Below are positions 28,731 through 34,270 of a stretch of DNA of 34,270 bases, piece after piece. Source of the DNA: Verrucomicrobiota bacterium (GTDB taxonomy: Bacteria; Verrucomicrobiota; Kiritimatiellia; UBA8416; SLMC01); the NCBI GenBank assembly GCA_030018915.1, contig JASEHE010000009.1:1-34270 (forward strand), in the 5' to 3' direction. The notes below the pieces were generated by a model. That model did not search any database and was not told the origin of the DNA. It was given only the letters and a program-made list of their open reading frames with translations. A program made the translations under genes and the position numbers. Within the stretch, counting starts at the first letter, position 1; every line of letters begins with the position of its first letter.

Positions 28731-29690
28731 CTATTCCTTGCGGTCGAGCACCGTTACGTAGGCCTTTCGCTTCAACTGTTCGATCCAGGCGTGGTACAAC
28801 CGCTCGGCTTCCTGCTTCCGCAACTCCTGCTCGATCTCCGCCTGGACTTCCTGCAAGGGAACCGGCCCCTCCGCTTTTCGCTCGCCGAGCTTTGCGATGT
28901 AGACCTCCTCGGACGTCTCTACCGCGTCGCTGATCTCCCCGGGCTTTAGCGCGGCGATCGCTTTTTGAAGTTCCGGCCGGAGATCCTCAAGCGCCACCCA
29001 GCCCCAGTCGCCGCCTTCGTCCGCGTTGGCGCCCTGAGACGCCTCCTTCGCCACAGCGCCGAAATCTTCGCCTTTGGCCAGCCGCTGCCGGACCGCGTCC
29101 GCGGCGCGCGCATGGTCGGCCTCTTTCTTGAGCACGATCACGCTCAGCCGCGCCTGGGCCGGCCGGATGTAGCGCGCGGGGTTCTCGCCGTAGTAGCGTT
29201 CCACCTGTTCCGGCAGGATTTTCACGTTCTGCCCGACGTTCAGGCTCCGCAGGGAAGACACGACAATGTGGTTCTCGATCTCTTCCTTCCAGCTCTCGAA
29301 CGTAACCTGGTCCTTCGACAGGGCCGCCATCAGGGCGGAGCGATCGCCTTTGAAGCTCTCGCGGATTACGGCCTCGACTTCCTGATCCACAGCCCAGGCC
29401 GGAATCTTGCCTTCCTGCTCCTTGTGGGAGTCCAGAATCAGATAGCGCTCGATGAGAACATTCAATCCGTCGTCATAGAGCTTCTTGATCTGGTCCTCTG
29501 GCGCTTTGCCCTTGTGCCGGGCAAACAATTCCTGCTGCCGGGGCGCGACCATGGCCTGCACGTCGCCCAGCGTGATCGCATGGGAGTTGACGTAGGCGAT
29601 CGCGCCGTCCACAAAGACCGGCTCGGCGCCCGGCGCCGCCGGCAGCGCCGAAGCCAGCAGAATCGCCGGCAGTATCCGCATCCCTTTCAT
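28731..29690 (-). CDS. SurA/PpiC-type periplasmic peptidyl-prolyl isomerase
   Basis: A periplasmic chaperone or prolyl isomerase for outer-membrane proteins. The 319 residues begin with a signal peptide (MKGMRILPAILLASALPAAP, cleavage expected near residue 20-22). The SurA-type N-terminal chaperone region follows (VDGAIAYVNSHAITLGDVQA, near residues 27-45) and then one parvulin domain (about 180-272; SVIVLKKEADHARAADAVRQ, GDWGWVALEDLRPELQKAI). A C-terminal helix completes it. E. coli SurA has two parvulin domains; this has one. Start ATG 29690 is preceded by GGAGAAACAGCC. Its partnership with ksgA recalls the E. coli surA-pdxA-ksgA operon, here without pdxA. It is probably transcribed from the promoter at 29761-29789. 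Confidence 0.9.
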   Translation of the reverse strand: MKGMRILPAILLASALPAAPGAEPVFVDGAIAYVNSHAITLGDVQAMVAPRQQELFARHKGKAPEDQIKKLYDDGLNVLIERYLILDSHKEQEGKIPAWAVDQEVEAVIRESFKGDRSALMAALSKDQVTFESWKEEIENHIVVSSLRSLNVGQNVKILPEQVERYYGENPARYIRPAQARLSVIVLKKEADHARAADAVRQRLAKGEDFGAVAKEASQGANADEGGDWGWVALEDLRPELQKAIAALKPGEISDAVETSEEVYIAKLGERKAEGPVPLQEVQAEIEQELRKQEAERLYHAWIEQLKRKAYVTVLDRKE

Positions 29691-29760
29691 GGCTGTTTCT
29701 CCGGGCCCGGCTTGACATTTTTCCGCCGGAAATTCCCAATGATTCAAATATCTCGTCCGT

Positions 29761-29789
29761 AATCTACCGTAGTTGAAGCCGATTGACAA
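29761..29789 (-). promoter_or_regulatory. predicted promoter of the surA-like, ksgA, mutS operon
   Basis: On the minus strand TTGTCA (29789-29784) and TAGATT (29766-29761) are 17 bases apart, giving a leader of about 65 bases before ATG 29690. The -35 box overlaps that of the opposite promoter at 29783. Confidence 0.5.
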
Positions 29790-29811
29790 TAACCGGGAAA
29801 ACGGGATTAAT
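29783..29811 (+). promoter_or_regulatory. predicted promoter of the small lipoprotein gene
   Basis: A perfect TTGACA (29783-29788) is followed after 17 bases by ATTAAT (29806-29811). The start codon is about 46 bases downstream. The -35 hexamer shares five bases with that of the divergent promoter, so polymerase could not occupy both at once. Confidence 0.5.
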
Positions 29812-29857
29812 GCCTGCTCAACCAGCGGGCTGCGCCCGCAGGCGAAAGGCTGAATCC

Positions 29858-30241
29858 ATGAGCCTCTTGCAGAACAACCGAGAAGTTCGCAAAAAGGTTC
29901 GCGTCGTCGGCGTCCTGGCGGTTCTACTGATCGTTGGAGTCGGCTGTGAAACGGGCACGGATGTGAATTCGGCGACCCAGGCCGAGATTCAGATTACCCC
30001 AAATTATACGTCGCTCGGCAAGGGCCAGGCGGCCGAGTTCACGGCCACGGGCTGGCATGAATACACGTGGAGCCTGGCGTATGCCGACTGGGGCACACTG
30101 ACACACAAGACCGGCAAGACCACCGTTTACACTTCGGTGATCACGACCAACGACATACAGATTCTCACGTGCGCGGCTACCGTCGCCGGGACCAACGCGT
30201 TTTCCACGGTCGCGGCGCAAGCGCTGATCGAGCATCACTAG
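29858..30241 (+). CDS. small exported or lipoprotein-like protein with a bacterial Ig-like fold
   Basis: The 127-residue product has a basic start (MSLLQNNREVRKKVRV) and a hydrophobic stretch ending in Cys (VGVLAVLLIVGVGC). This resembles a lipoprotein signal, although Gly at -3 is atypical. The mature part (EIQITPNYTSLGKGQAAEFT, then WHEYTWSLAYADWGTLTHKT) has the pattern of a single Ig-like (BIG2-like) domain. No catalytic motif is seen and the function is unknown. ATG 29858 was chosen over an upstream TTG because it begins the signal sequence and has AAAGG ten bases before it. Confidence 0.75.
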   Translation: MSLLQNNREVRKKVRVVGVLAVLLIVGVGCETGTDVNSATQAEIQITPNYTSLGKGQAAEFTATGWHEYTWSLAYADWGTLTHKTGKTTVYTSVITTNDIQILTCAATVAGTNAFSTVAAQALIEHH

Positions 30242-30261
30242 TCCTGCGGCAGAGCAGAAGC

Positions 30262-30383
30262 GATCGGTGATCAGCGCCGGAGATCGTGGAATGATTCGTT
30301 CGAAAGGCGCGGATCGCCCGGAAGGCGTCGGACGCCAACCGTCCGGACGCCAACCCAACCGCTGACTGCCGACTGCCGATCAC
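30262..30383. repeat. GATCGG/CAGTCGG-word repeats with 15-base tandem, upstream of the methyltransferase
   Basis: GATCGGTGATCAGC (30262-30275) is echoed in inverted orientation by GCTGACTGCCGACTGCCGATCAC (30361-30383, shown here only as its position and words GACTGCC twice). Between them GGACGCCAACC occurs at 30330-30340 and 30345-30355, a 15-base period, and GGCGTCGGACGCC is a palindrome. The 146-base spacer is almost filled by this element; no promoter is evident. Confidence 0.6.
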
Positions 30384-30387
30384 TCCT

Positions 30388-31215
30388 ATGACTACGACAG
30401 CCCGCCCACCCAGCCGGCTCTCCAGCCTCGGCAACCCGAGCGTCAAGCAAGTCGTCAAGCTGCGCATGCGGTCGCATCGCGACGAGCTCGGTCTCATGAT
30501 CGTCGAAGGCTACCGCGAGATCAACCGCGCGCTCGACAACCGGCATTGGCCCAGGCAATTGTTCTTCTGCCGCGGGATGTTCCAGGGCGAGAACGAGGAC
30601 ACGCTCATCCGCCGCTGCGCGGAAGCCGGCGCCGAACTGTTCGACTGTTCCGCCAAGGTCTTCGACAAGATGTCCTACCGCGACCGGCCCGACGGACTGC
30701 TGGCCGTTGCCTCGCAGGTGAAACGGTCGCTCCAGGACCTGGCCGTTCCGGCCGATGCCCTCGTCGTGGTGGCCGAATCCATTGAAAAGCCCGGTAATCT
30801 CGGCACGATCCTGCGTAGCGCCGACGCCGCGGGGGCGCATGCCGTGCTCGTGTGCGACCGATGCACGGACCTCAACAACCCGAACGTCGCGCGCGCCAGC
30901 ATCGGAACGCTGTTCTCCCTGCCGGTCGTCGAGACATCCAGCGCCGAGGCGTGGAAATGGCTGGCAAAAAAGAAGTTTCAGGTCCTGGCCGCTACTCCCC
31001 ACGCCGACAAGCTCTACACCGAGGCCGACATGACTCGCGCCACCGCGTTGGTCCTGGGAACGGAGCAATACGGCCTGAGCGAAGCCTGGATGAAGAAGGC
31101 CAGCCTGCGAGTGCGGATTCCCATGCTCGGGCAGGCCGACTCCCTCAACGTGGCCGCGGCCGCCACCATCATACTCTACGAAGCTGTCCGCCAGCGGTCG
31201 CCGGCAAAGCGATGA
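30388..31215 (+). CDS. SpoU/TrmH-family RNA 2'-O-methyltransferase
   Basis: A methyltransferase of the SPOUT superfamily that methylates the 2'-O of a ribose in rRNA or tRNA. The 275 residues have an N-terminal substrate-binding part (LSSLGNPSVKQVVKL ... LMIVEGYREINRAL). The three SpoU motifs follow: ESIEKPGNLGTILRSADAAG with the catalytic Asn and Arg, LVLGTEQYGLSE, and IPMLGQADSLNVAAAATIIL. The target nucleotide cannot be told; RlmB- or TsnR-like activity is possible. Start ATG 30388 lies at the edge of a repeat element and has no obvious ribosome binding site. The TGA stop overlaps an ATG (ATGA), but the 31-codon frame that follows is unremarkable. Confidence 0.92.
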   Translation: MTTTARPPSRLSSLGNPSVKQVVKLRMRSHRDELGLMIVEGYREINRALDNRHWPRQLFFCRGMFQGENEDTLIRRCAEAGAELFDCSAKVFDKMSYRDRPDGLLAVASQVKRSLQDLAVPADALVVVAESIEKPGNLGTILRSADAAGAHAVLVCDRCTDLNNPNVARASIGTLFSLPVVETSSAEAWKWLAKKKFQVLAATPHADKLYTEADMTRATALVLGTEQYGLSEAWMKKASLRVRIPMLGQADSLNVAAAATIILYEAVRQRSPAKR

Positions 31216-31292
31216 GGTCCGGCCTCGAAACACGCGGAGTAGAGATCACGCGCGGATTGCGCGAGTTCTGGCGAGACGATGTTCTTCACCAC
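31176..31292 (-). CDS. possible 38-residue small protein with a strong ribosome binding site
   Basis: GGAGG (minus strand, 31302-31298) lies five bases before GTG 31292 and eight before a second GTG at 31289. The frame reads VVKNIVSPELAQSARDLYSA, CFEAGPHRFAGDRWRTAS, then stops at TAG 31176. It follows the glycosyltransferase stop by about 28 bases on the same strand and overlaps the end of the convergent methyltransferase gene by 40 bases. No family is recognised. The good binding site is the main argument; chance is a real alternative. Confidence 0.28.
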   Translation of the reverse strand: MVKNIVSPELAQSARDLYSACFEAGPHRFAGDRWRTAS

Positions 31293-31320
31293 GGTTACCT
31301 CCGCTGAATGACCCGCGCGA

Positions 31321-32112
31321 TCATGTAGACCGCGCGCCGGCGGGGCGACGCGCGAGTTTACGGTGCGGCCACGGAATGAGCCGGCGACCGACCAGAGCGA
31401 TGTGCCGAAGGACAATCCGCAGGTTGTCGAGCCCCGGACGAAAGTGCGAGATGCGTTTGTCCGGCGGCTGGTAGGACACTCCGATGGGCGCGCGCTTGAG
31501 CGCCAAGCCGGCCCAACTGGCCTTGACGAGCACGTCGGTCTCGAAGTCGAACCGGTTGCCACGCAGCCGCAGGCGGGCCAGGTGCTTGACCGGATAGGCG
31601 CGGAAGCCGCTCTGCGAGTCTCCAGGCGAGACGCCCGTCTCAAGGCGCACCCAGAAGTTGGAAAACGCGCGGCCAAATCGGCTGCTCCGAGGCACGTTCG
31701 GGGCCGTAAAGTCGCGGACACCGATGACGATGCTGTCCGCGTCCTCGCGGAGCGCTGAAACGAACGCGGGAATATCCGCCGGCCAGTGCTGTCCGTCCGC
31801 GTCCAGCGTGATCATGAAGCGGCCGCCCTCCGCCTCGACGCGGCGCAGACCCGTGAGGAGGGCGCGGCCTTTGCCGAGATTGCGTTCGTGCCGGAGCACG
31901 ACGATGTCGGTCCCCGCGAGCAGGCCGGCGACGGAGGCGTCGGTGCTGCCGTCGTCAACCACCAGGACGCGCCGGAGCAGGCGGCGGCAGCCGGCGGCGA
32001 CGGCGGCGACCGTGTCGGCATTGTTGAAGACCGGAATGACGCACCAGATGTCGTCAGCGCCCGGAAGGAGGGGCGAAACAAGGGGAAGTTCCGGAGTGGG
32101 GTTCATGGGCAT
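31321..32112 (-). CDS. family 2 glycosyltransferase (polyprenyl-phosphate sugar transferase type)
   Basis: A cytoplasmic GT-A fold enzyme that transfers a sugar from an activated nucleotide, probably to a lipid carrier or envelope glycan. The 263 residues include VIPVFNNAD (25-33), VVDDGSTD (51-58), HERNLGKGRALLTGL (75-89) and the DXD-type LDADGQHW (103-110). GDSQSGFRAYPV and FDFETDVLVKASWAGL follow, which resemble dolichyl-phosphate mannose synthase-like enzymes. No membrane helix is present. I placed the start at ATG 32112 (AAGAAGA upstream is weak; ATG 32106 is an alternative). A longer reading would only translate CTCGTC repeats and is rejected. Confidence 0.88.
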   Translation of the reverse strand: MPMNPTPELPLVSPLLPGADDIWCVIPVFNNADTVAAVAAGCRRLLRRVLVVDDGSTDASVAGLLAGTDIVVLRHERNLGKGRALLTGLRRVEAEGGRFMITLDADGQHWPADIPAFVSALREDADSIVIGVRDFTAPNVPRSSRFGRAFSNFWVRLETGVSPGDSQSGFRAYPVKHLARLRLRGNRFDFETDVLVKASWAGLALKRAPIGVSYQPPDKRISHFRPGLDNLRIVLRHIALVGRRLIPWPHRKLARRPAGARST

Positions 32113-32129
32113 GGAAGTCTTCTTTCGTT

Positions 32130-32203
32130 CTTGTCCTCGTCCCTCGTCCTCGTGTTCGAACGACTGGGCGGACGAGTGGTCGAGGACGAGGACGAGCACG
32201 ACG
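32130..32203. repeat. CTCGTC-word inverted repeat in the spacer upstream of the glycosyltransferase
   Basis: CCTCGTCCTCG (32142-32152) and CGAGGACGAGG (32181-32191) form a perfect 11-base inverted repeat with a 28-base loop. Flanking CTTGTCCTCGT and ACGAGCACGACG extend the same hexamer-like word more loosely. It lies at the edge of the 317-base gene-free spacer 32113-32429. The middle of that spacer (about 32205-32370) shows no gene or promoter I can support. Confidence 0.65.
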
Positions 32204-32370
32204 AAAAACAAAGGAAATCCCACGCCACTGCCTCGTTCATGCCCCCAAAAAAACTTTGCGACAGCAGACTTTGACGAACTCCTGCCGGCCCCGCGTAGGC
32301 CGCGGCAACGCGGCCGCGCGCCGTTTGCGCCAACCAGGCGGGCGGCATCATCATCGCGTGCCCACGTTGT

Positions 32371-32411
32371 CACGTGGCGCGTAACTCACGTGGCGCGTAA
32401 CTCACGTGGCG
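32371..32411. repeat. 16-base tandem repeat, 2.6 copies
   Basis: CACGTGGCGCGTAACT occurs exactly at 32371-32386 and 32387-32402, followed by a partial copy (CACGTGGCG) at 32403-32411. Each unit begins with the palindrome CACGTG. Located 19 bases from the stop codon of the lipoprotein gene. Confidence 0.85.
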
Positions 32412-32424
32412 GCGCGAAGGGCGC

Positions 32425-32450
32425 ATGTTTCACGCGGGAGTGTGAAACAT
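32425..32450 (-). terminator. hairpin spanning the lipoprotein gene stop codon (terminator-like, no T-run)
   Basis: ATGTTTCAC and GTGAAACAT form a perfect 9-base stem with an 8-base loop. The stem contains the last codons (MFHTPA) and the TGA. There is no T-run, so intrinsic termination is doubtful; it may instead act as an mRNA end stabiliser or belong to the repeat class seen in other spacers. Confidence 0.4.
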
Positions 32451-33494
32451 ACCGGCCAGGGCCGCCCGCGCCTCCGCGATCTTCTCCTCGATGTACCGCC
32501 GAGCCGGCGGGTTGTCCGGGCCAGGCATCTTCCGCTCCAGCGCTGCCGCGTACGCCTCCAACGCTGCCCGCGCCTCGGCCGATAGGGGCCGCGGCGGTCT
32601 TACCACTACGTGCCCGCGAACGTTTGTCCGCGCCTCCTTCAGTTCCGTCTTCGCCAATGCCTTCACCACTGCCGATCCGTAGTCCGGCAGCCAATCCGGC
32701 CGATTCGCCCGTCGCAATTCTTCCATCAACAACCGATCACCAGCCGACGAATCCAACTCGCCCAGCGCCTTTACCGCCGCCCCGCACACCCGCTCGCCCC
32801 ACCCGTCGGAACGCGCCCAGTTTCTTCGAACGAACGCCCGCATTTCCGCGATGCTTGCGTCGCCCAACACGCGAATATAGCTGTGCGCCGAGGCGCACAC
32901 CACCGACACGTTCGAATCCCCGAATCGCTCCTTCAGGACTGCCCCAACTCGCGCATGGAGCGAGGTCGCTCCCGTCTCGCCAAGCGCCTCGATCGCCTCC
33001 AATCCCATAGGCGCCGACTCGCGGCTTAGAGCCAGCAGGGCTTCGACGCCTTCTTCCGCGCCTTGCCTTGCCATTCGAGTCAACTCCACCGGCAAGGCTC
33101 TTGCCCCCAGATTCGCGCTTCTGATCGCCTTCGCGCGATCCTCTGCCGTGCCGTTCATCCACTGGCCCGACCGTTTCAACGCTTCGCCAGGCGAAACCCG
33201 CTGCCCGGCTTCTTTCGTCTGCCTGCCGGGCAACTCGTCCGGCGCCGAACCGAGCGCCGGCGCCGGCGGAGTCGGCGGCGACTTCGCCGCGCTTTCCTCC
33301 TGTTGCCGCGCCTCGCTTGCCGGTCCGTGGGCGGGCGCGGGCTGGGCCGCCGGACGTTCCCCGGCGGTCCGTTCCTTGCTCCGGCCGTCCTCGGCCCCGT
33401 CAGGTTCTACGGACTTGCGAGGGCAACCCAACGCAAGGATCAATCCCGCCCACAACACCGGGCCCAGCATGGTTCCAACTTTCGCGCTTTTCAT
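32430..33494 (-). CDS. predicted lipoprotein with HEAT-like helical repeats
   Basis: The 354 residues start with a lipoprotein signal (MKSAKVGTMLGPVLWAGLILALGC; the lipobox ends LALGC, Cys24). A low-complexity linker rich in Pro, Ala, Glu and Ser follows (to about residue 110), then helical repeats to the C-terminus. Examples are GVEALLALSRESAPMGLEAI, ALGETGATSLHARVGAV and GAAVKALGELDSSAGDRLLM. This pattern suggests a HEAT/armadillo-like solenoid for protein binding at the outer membrane. No catalytic motif is seen. ATG 33494 has AAGGG eight bases upstream; an upstream extension is rejected because it overlaps the previous gene. The last residues lie in a hairpin. Confidence 0.75.
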   Translation of the reverse strand: MKSAKVGTMLGPVLWAGLILALGCPRKSVEPDGAEDGRSKERTAGERPAAQPAPAHGPASEARQQEESAAKSPPTPPAPALGSAPDELPGRQTKEAGQRVSPGEALKRSGQWMNGTAEDRAKAIRSANLGARALPVELTRMARQGAEEGVEALLALSRESAPMGLEAIEALGETGATSLHARVGAVLKERFGDSNVSVVCASAHSYIRVLGDASIAEMRAFVRRNWARSDGWGERVCGAAVKALGELDSSAGDRLLMEELRRANRPDWLPDYGSAVVKALAKTELKEARTNVRGHVVVRPPRPLSAEARAALEAYAAALERKMPGPDNPPARRYIEEKIAEARAALAGMFHTPA

Positions 33495-33523
33495 GTCACT
33501 ACCCTTGCCTTTCTTTTGCGGCG

Positions 33524-34270
33524 CTATTGCACCCGCACACGGAAGAATTCCTGACCGACGACTCGGTTCACGTTGACGGTGCGGCTGTTCACGTCCGGCG
33601 TGGCCGGGATGTTGCTGCTCACCGTCACCGGGAACCCGGCCGGCAGATTCGCGCTCCCGTCGATCGCGTAGTGCTTCCCGCCCACGCTCGACCAGCGCAC
33701 CACGAAGTTCGTGCCGGACACGAGCAACCAGTCGCTCACCCTCAGCAGCGAGTTCGCGTCGGTCGGAATCGTTCCGGCCCGCCATTCCGCGTAGTTGTTC
33801 ATCCCATCGCCGTCCGCGTCGTCGTTCGCGCCGCCGTTCGGCGCGTTCGCGCCGCCGAAGTATAGAATCTCCCAGGCGTCCGGCAGTCCGTCCCAGTCCG
33901 CGTCCGGGATCGCCGTCTGGTTCTGATCCGCGCCCACGTCGTAGTAGGGGCCGGCCCGCTCCTCGCCGTCAATGTCGGTCCCCAGTCCGACCGTGCCGCG
34001 GCACCGCGCGCCTATATCCGCGTCAGCCAGATGATAGTCGTTGCTCGCGGCGTTGACAAAGCTCACCGCCTGATTCGCCGCGTTGCCTTCCCGGCCGTCC
34101 GCCCAACCGTCCCATGCCGTTGCCGTCCCGTCCACCGAGACGCAATGACTCGCGTAGGCCGGCGCGCGCCCGCTCCTGCTCATAAATCCGTTCCCCATGT
34201 CCGTCGCGAGGCAGTTCACGTATCGCGCCCGCTCGCGGCTCGGAGCGTCGAACCGCGTCCCCGTGCAATT
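33524..34270 (-). CDS. 3' part of a beta-helix exoprotein (gene continues beyond the window)
   Basis: The frame is open to the right edge, so the N-terminal part is missing. The visible 248 residues start in a right-handed beta-helix type region (NCLATDMGNGFMSRSG, AVSFVNAASNDYHLADADIG, GTDIDGEERAGPYYDVGADQ), as in secreted polysaccharide-binding or lyase-like proteins. An Asp-rich linker follows (IPDADWDGLPDAWEILYFGG, then DDADGDGMNNYAEW). The C-terminal module (SLLRVSDWLLVSGTNFVVRW) ends FFRVRVQ and resembles the tail of the subtilisin-family protein in this window. A GTG at 34219 is internal, not a start. It ends 29 bases before the lipoprotein gene, on the same strand. Confidence 0.8.
   Translation of the reverse strand, partial: NCTGTRFDAPSRERARYVNCLATDMGNGFMSRSGRAPAYASHCVSVDGTATAWDGWADGREGNAANQAVSFVNAASNDYHLADADIGARCRGTVGLGTDIDGEERAGPYYDVGADQNQTAIPDADWDGLPDAWEILYFGGANAPNGGANDDADGDGMNNYAEWRAGTIPTDANSLLRVSDWLLVSGTNFVVRWSSVGGKHYAIDGSANLPAGFPVTVSSNIPATPDVNSRTVNVNRVVGQEFFRVRVQ

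Noticed and set aside
31212-31307. 31-codon plus-strand frame overlapping the methyltransferase stop by ATGA
   Set aside because: No ribosome binding site, no family, and the opposite strand has the better signal in the same bases.
30262-32450. CRISPR array
   Set aside because: The repeats are degenerate, too short or have only two to three copies, have no unique spacers of constant length, and no cas gene is present.

Overview
The window looks like a chromosomal stretch from a GC-rich, probably anaerobic Gram-negative bacterium of the PVC superphylum; Kiritimatiellota or a close relative is my best guess. This rests on three things. The V-type ATPase operon has the Chlamydia-like order E, DUF2764, A, B, D, I, K. 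There is a one-polypeptide pyruvate:ferredoxin oxidoreductase. Large secreted proteins carry Asp-rich linkers of the 'DADGDG...W.E' type and end in FYRIRV/FFRVRV. The taxonomic call is inference; no rRNA or tRNA gene is present to anchor it.

Left part (1-11657, minus strand): a probable operon is transcribed right to left, starting with pyruvate:ferredoxin oxidoreductase and continuing through V-ATPase subunits E, a DUF2764 protein, A, B, D, I and K. A 268-base AT-richer gap separates B and D, and a possible broken small gene lies beyond K. The K subunit keeps the residues that bind Na+ in Enterococcus hirae NtpK, so the enzyme may be sodium-coupled.

Centre (11658-25129): a divergent spacer holds a truncated HicB-like antitoxin and a good sigma70 promoter for gyrB-gyrA (plus strand). 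These converge on a minus-strand group: histidine phosphatase, a 57-residue single-span membrane protein, ruvA and ruvB. Divergent from that group is a 1713-residue subtilisin-family exoprotein with many accessory domains.

Right part (25135-34270): a SurA-like chaperone, ksgA and mutS form a tight minus-strand operon. Divergent from it, with overlapping -35 boxes, is a small lipoprotein-like protein, followed by an SpoU-type RNA methyltransferase. After these come a family 2 glycosyltransferase, a HEAT-like lipoprotein and the 3' end of a beta-helix exoprotein, all on the minus strand.

The most unusual pattern is in the spacers. Most of the longer ones contain short, degenerate, tandemly repeated words, often folded into inverted repeats. 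Each spacer uses a different word (ACCGA, CGCAAAG, CTGGAAACT, CATTC at 7-base period, GATCGG/CAGTCGG, CTCGTC, CACGTGGCGCGTAACT). Several gene ends run into these elements. The family is similar in architecture but not in sequence, and I cannot name it.
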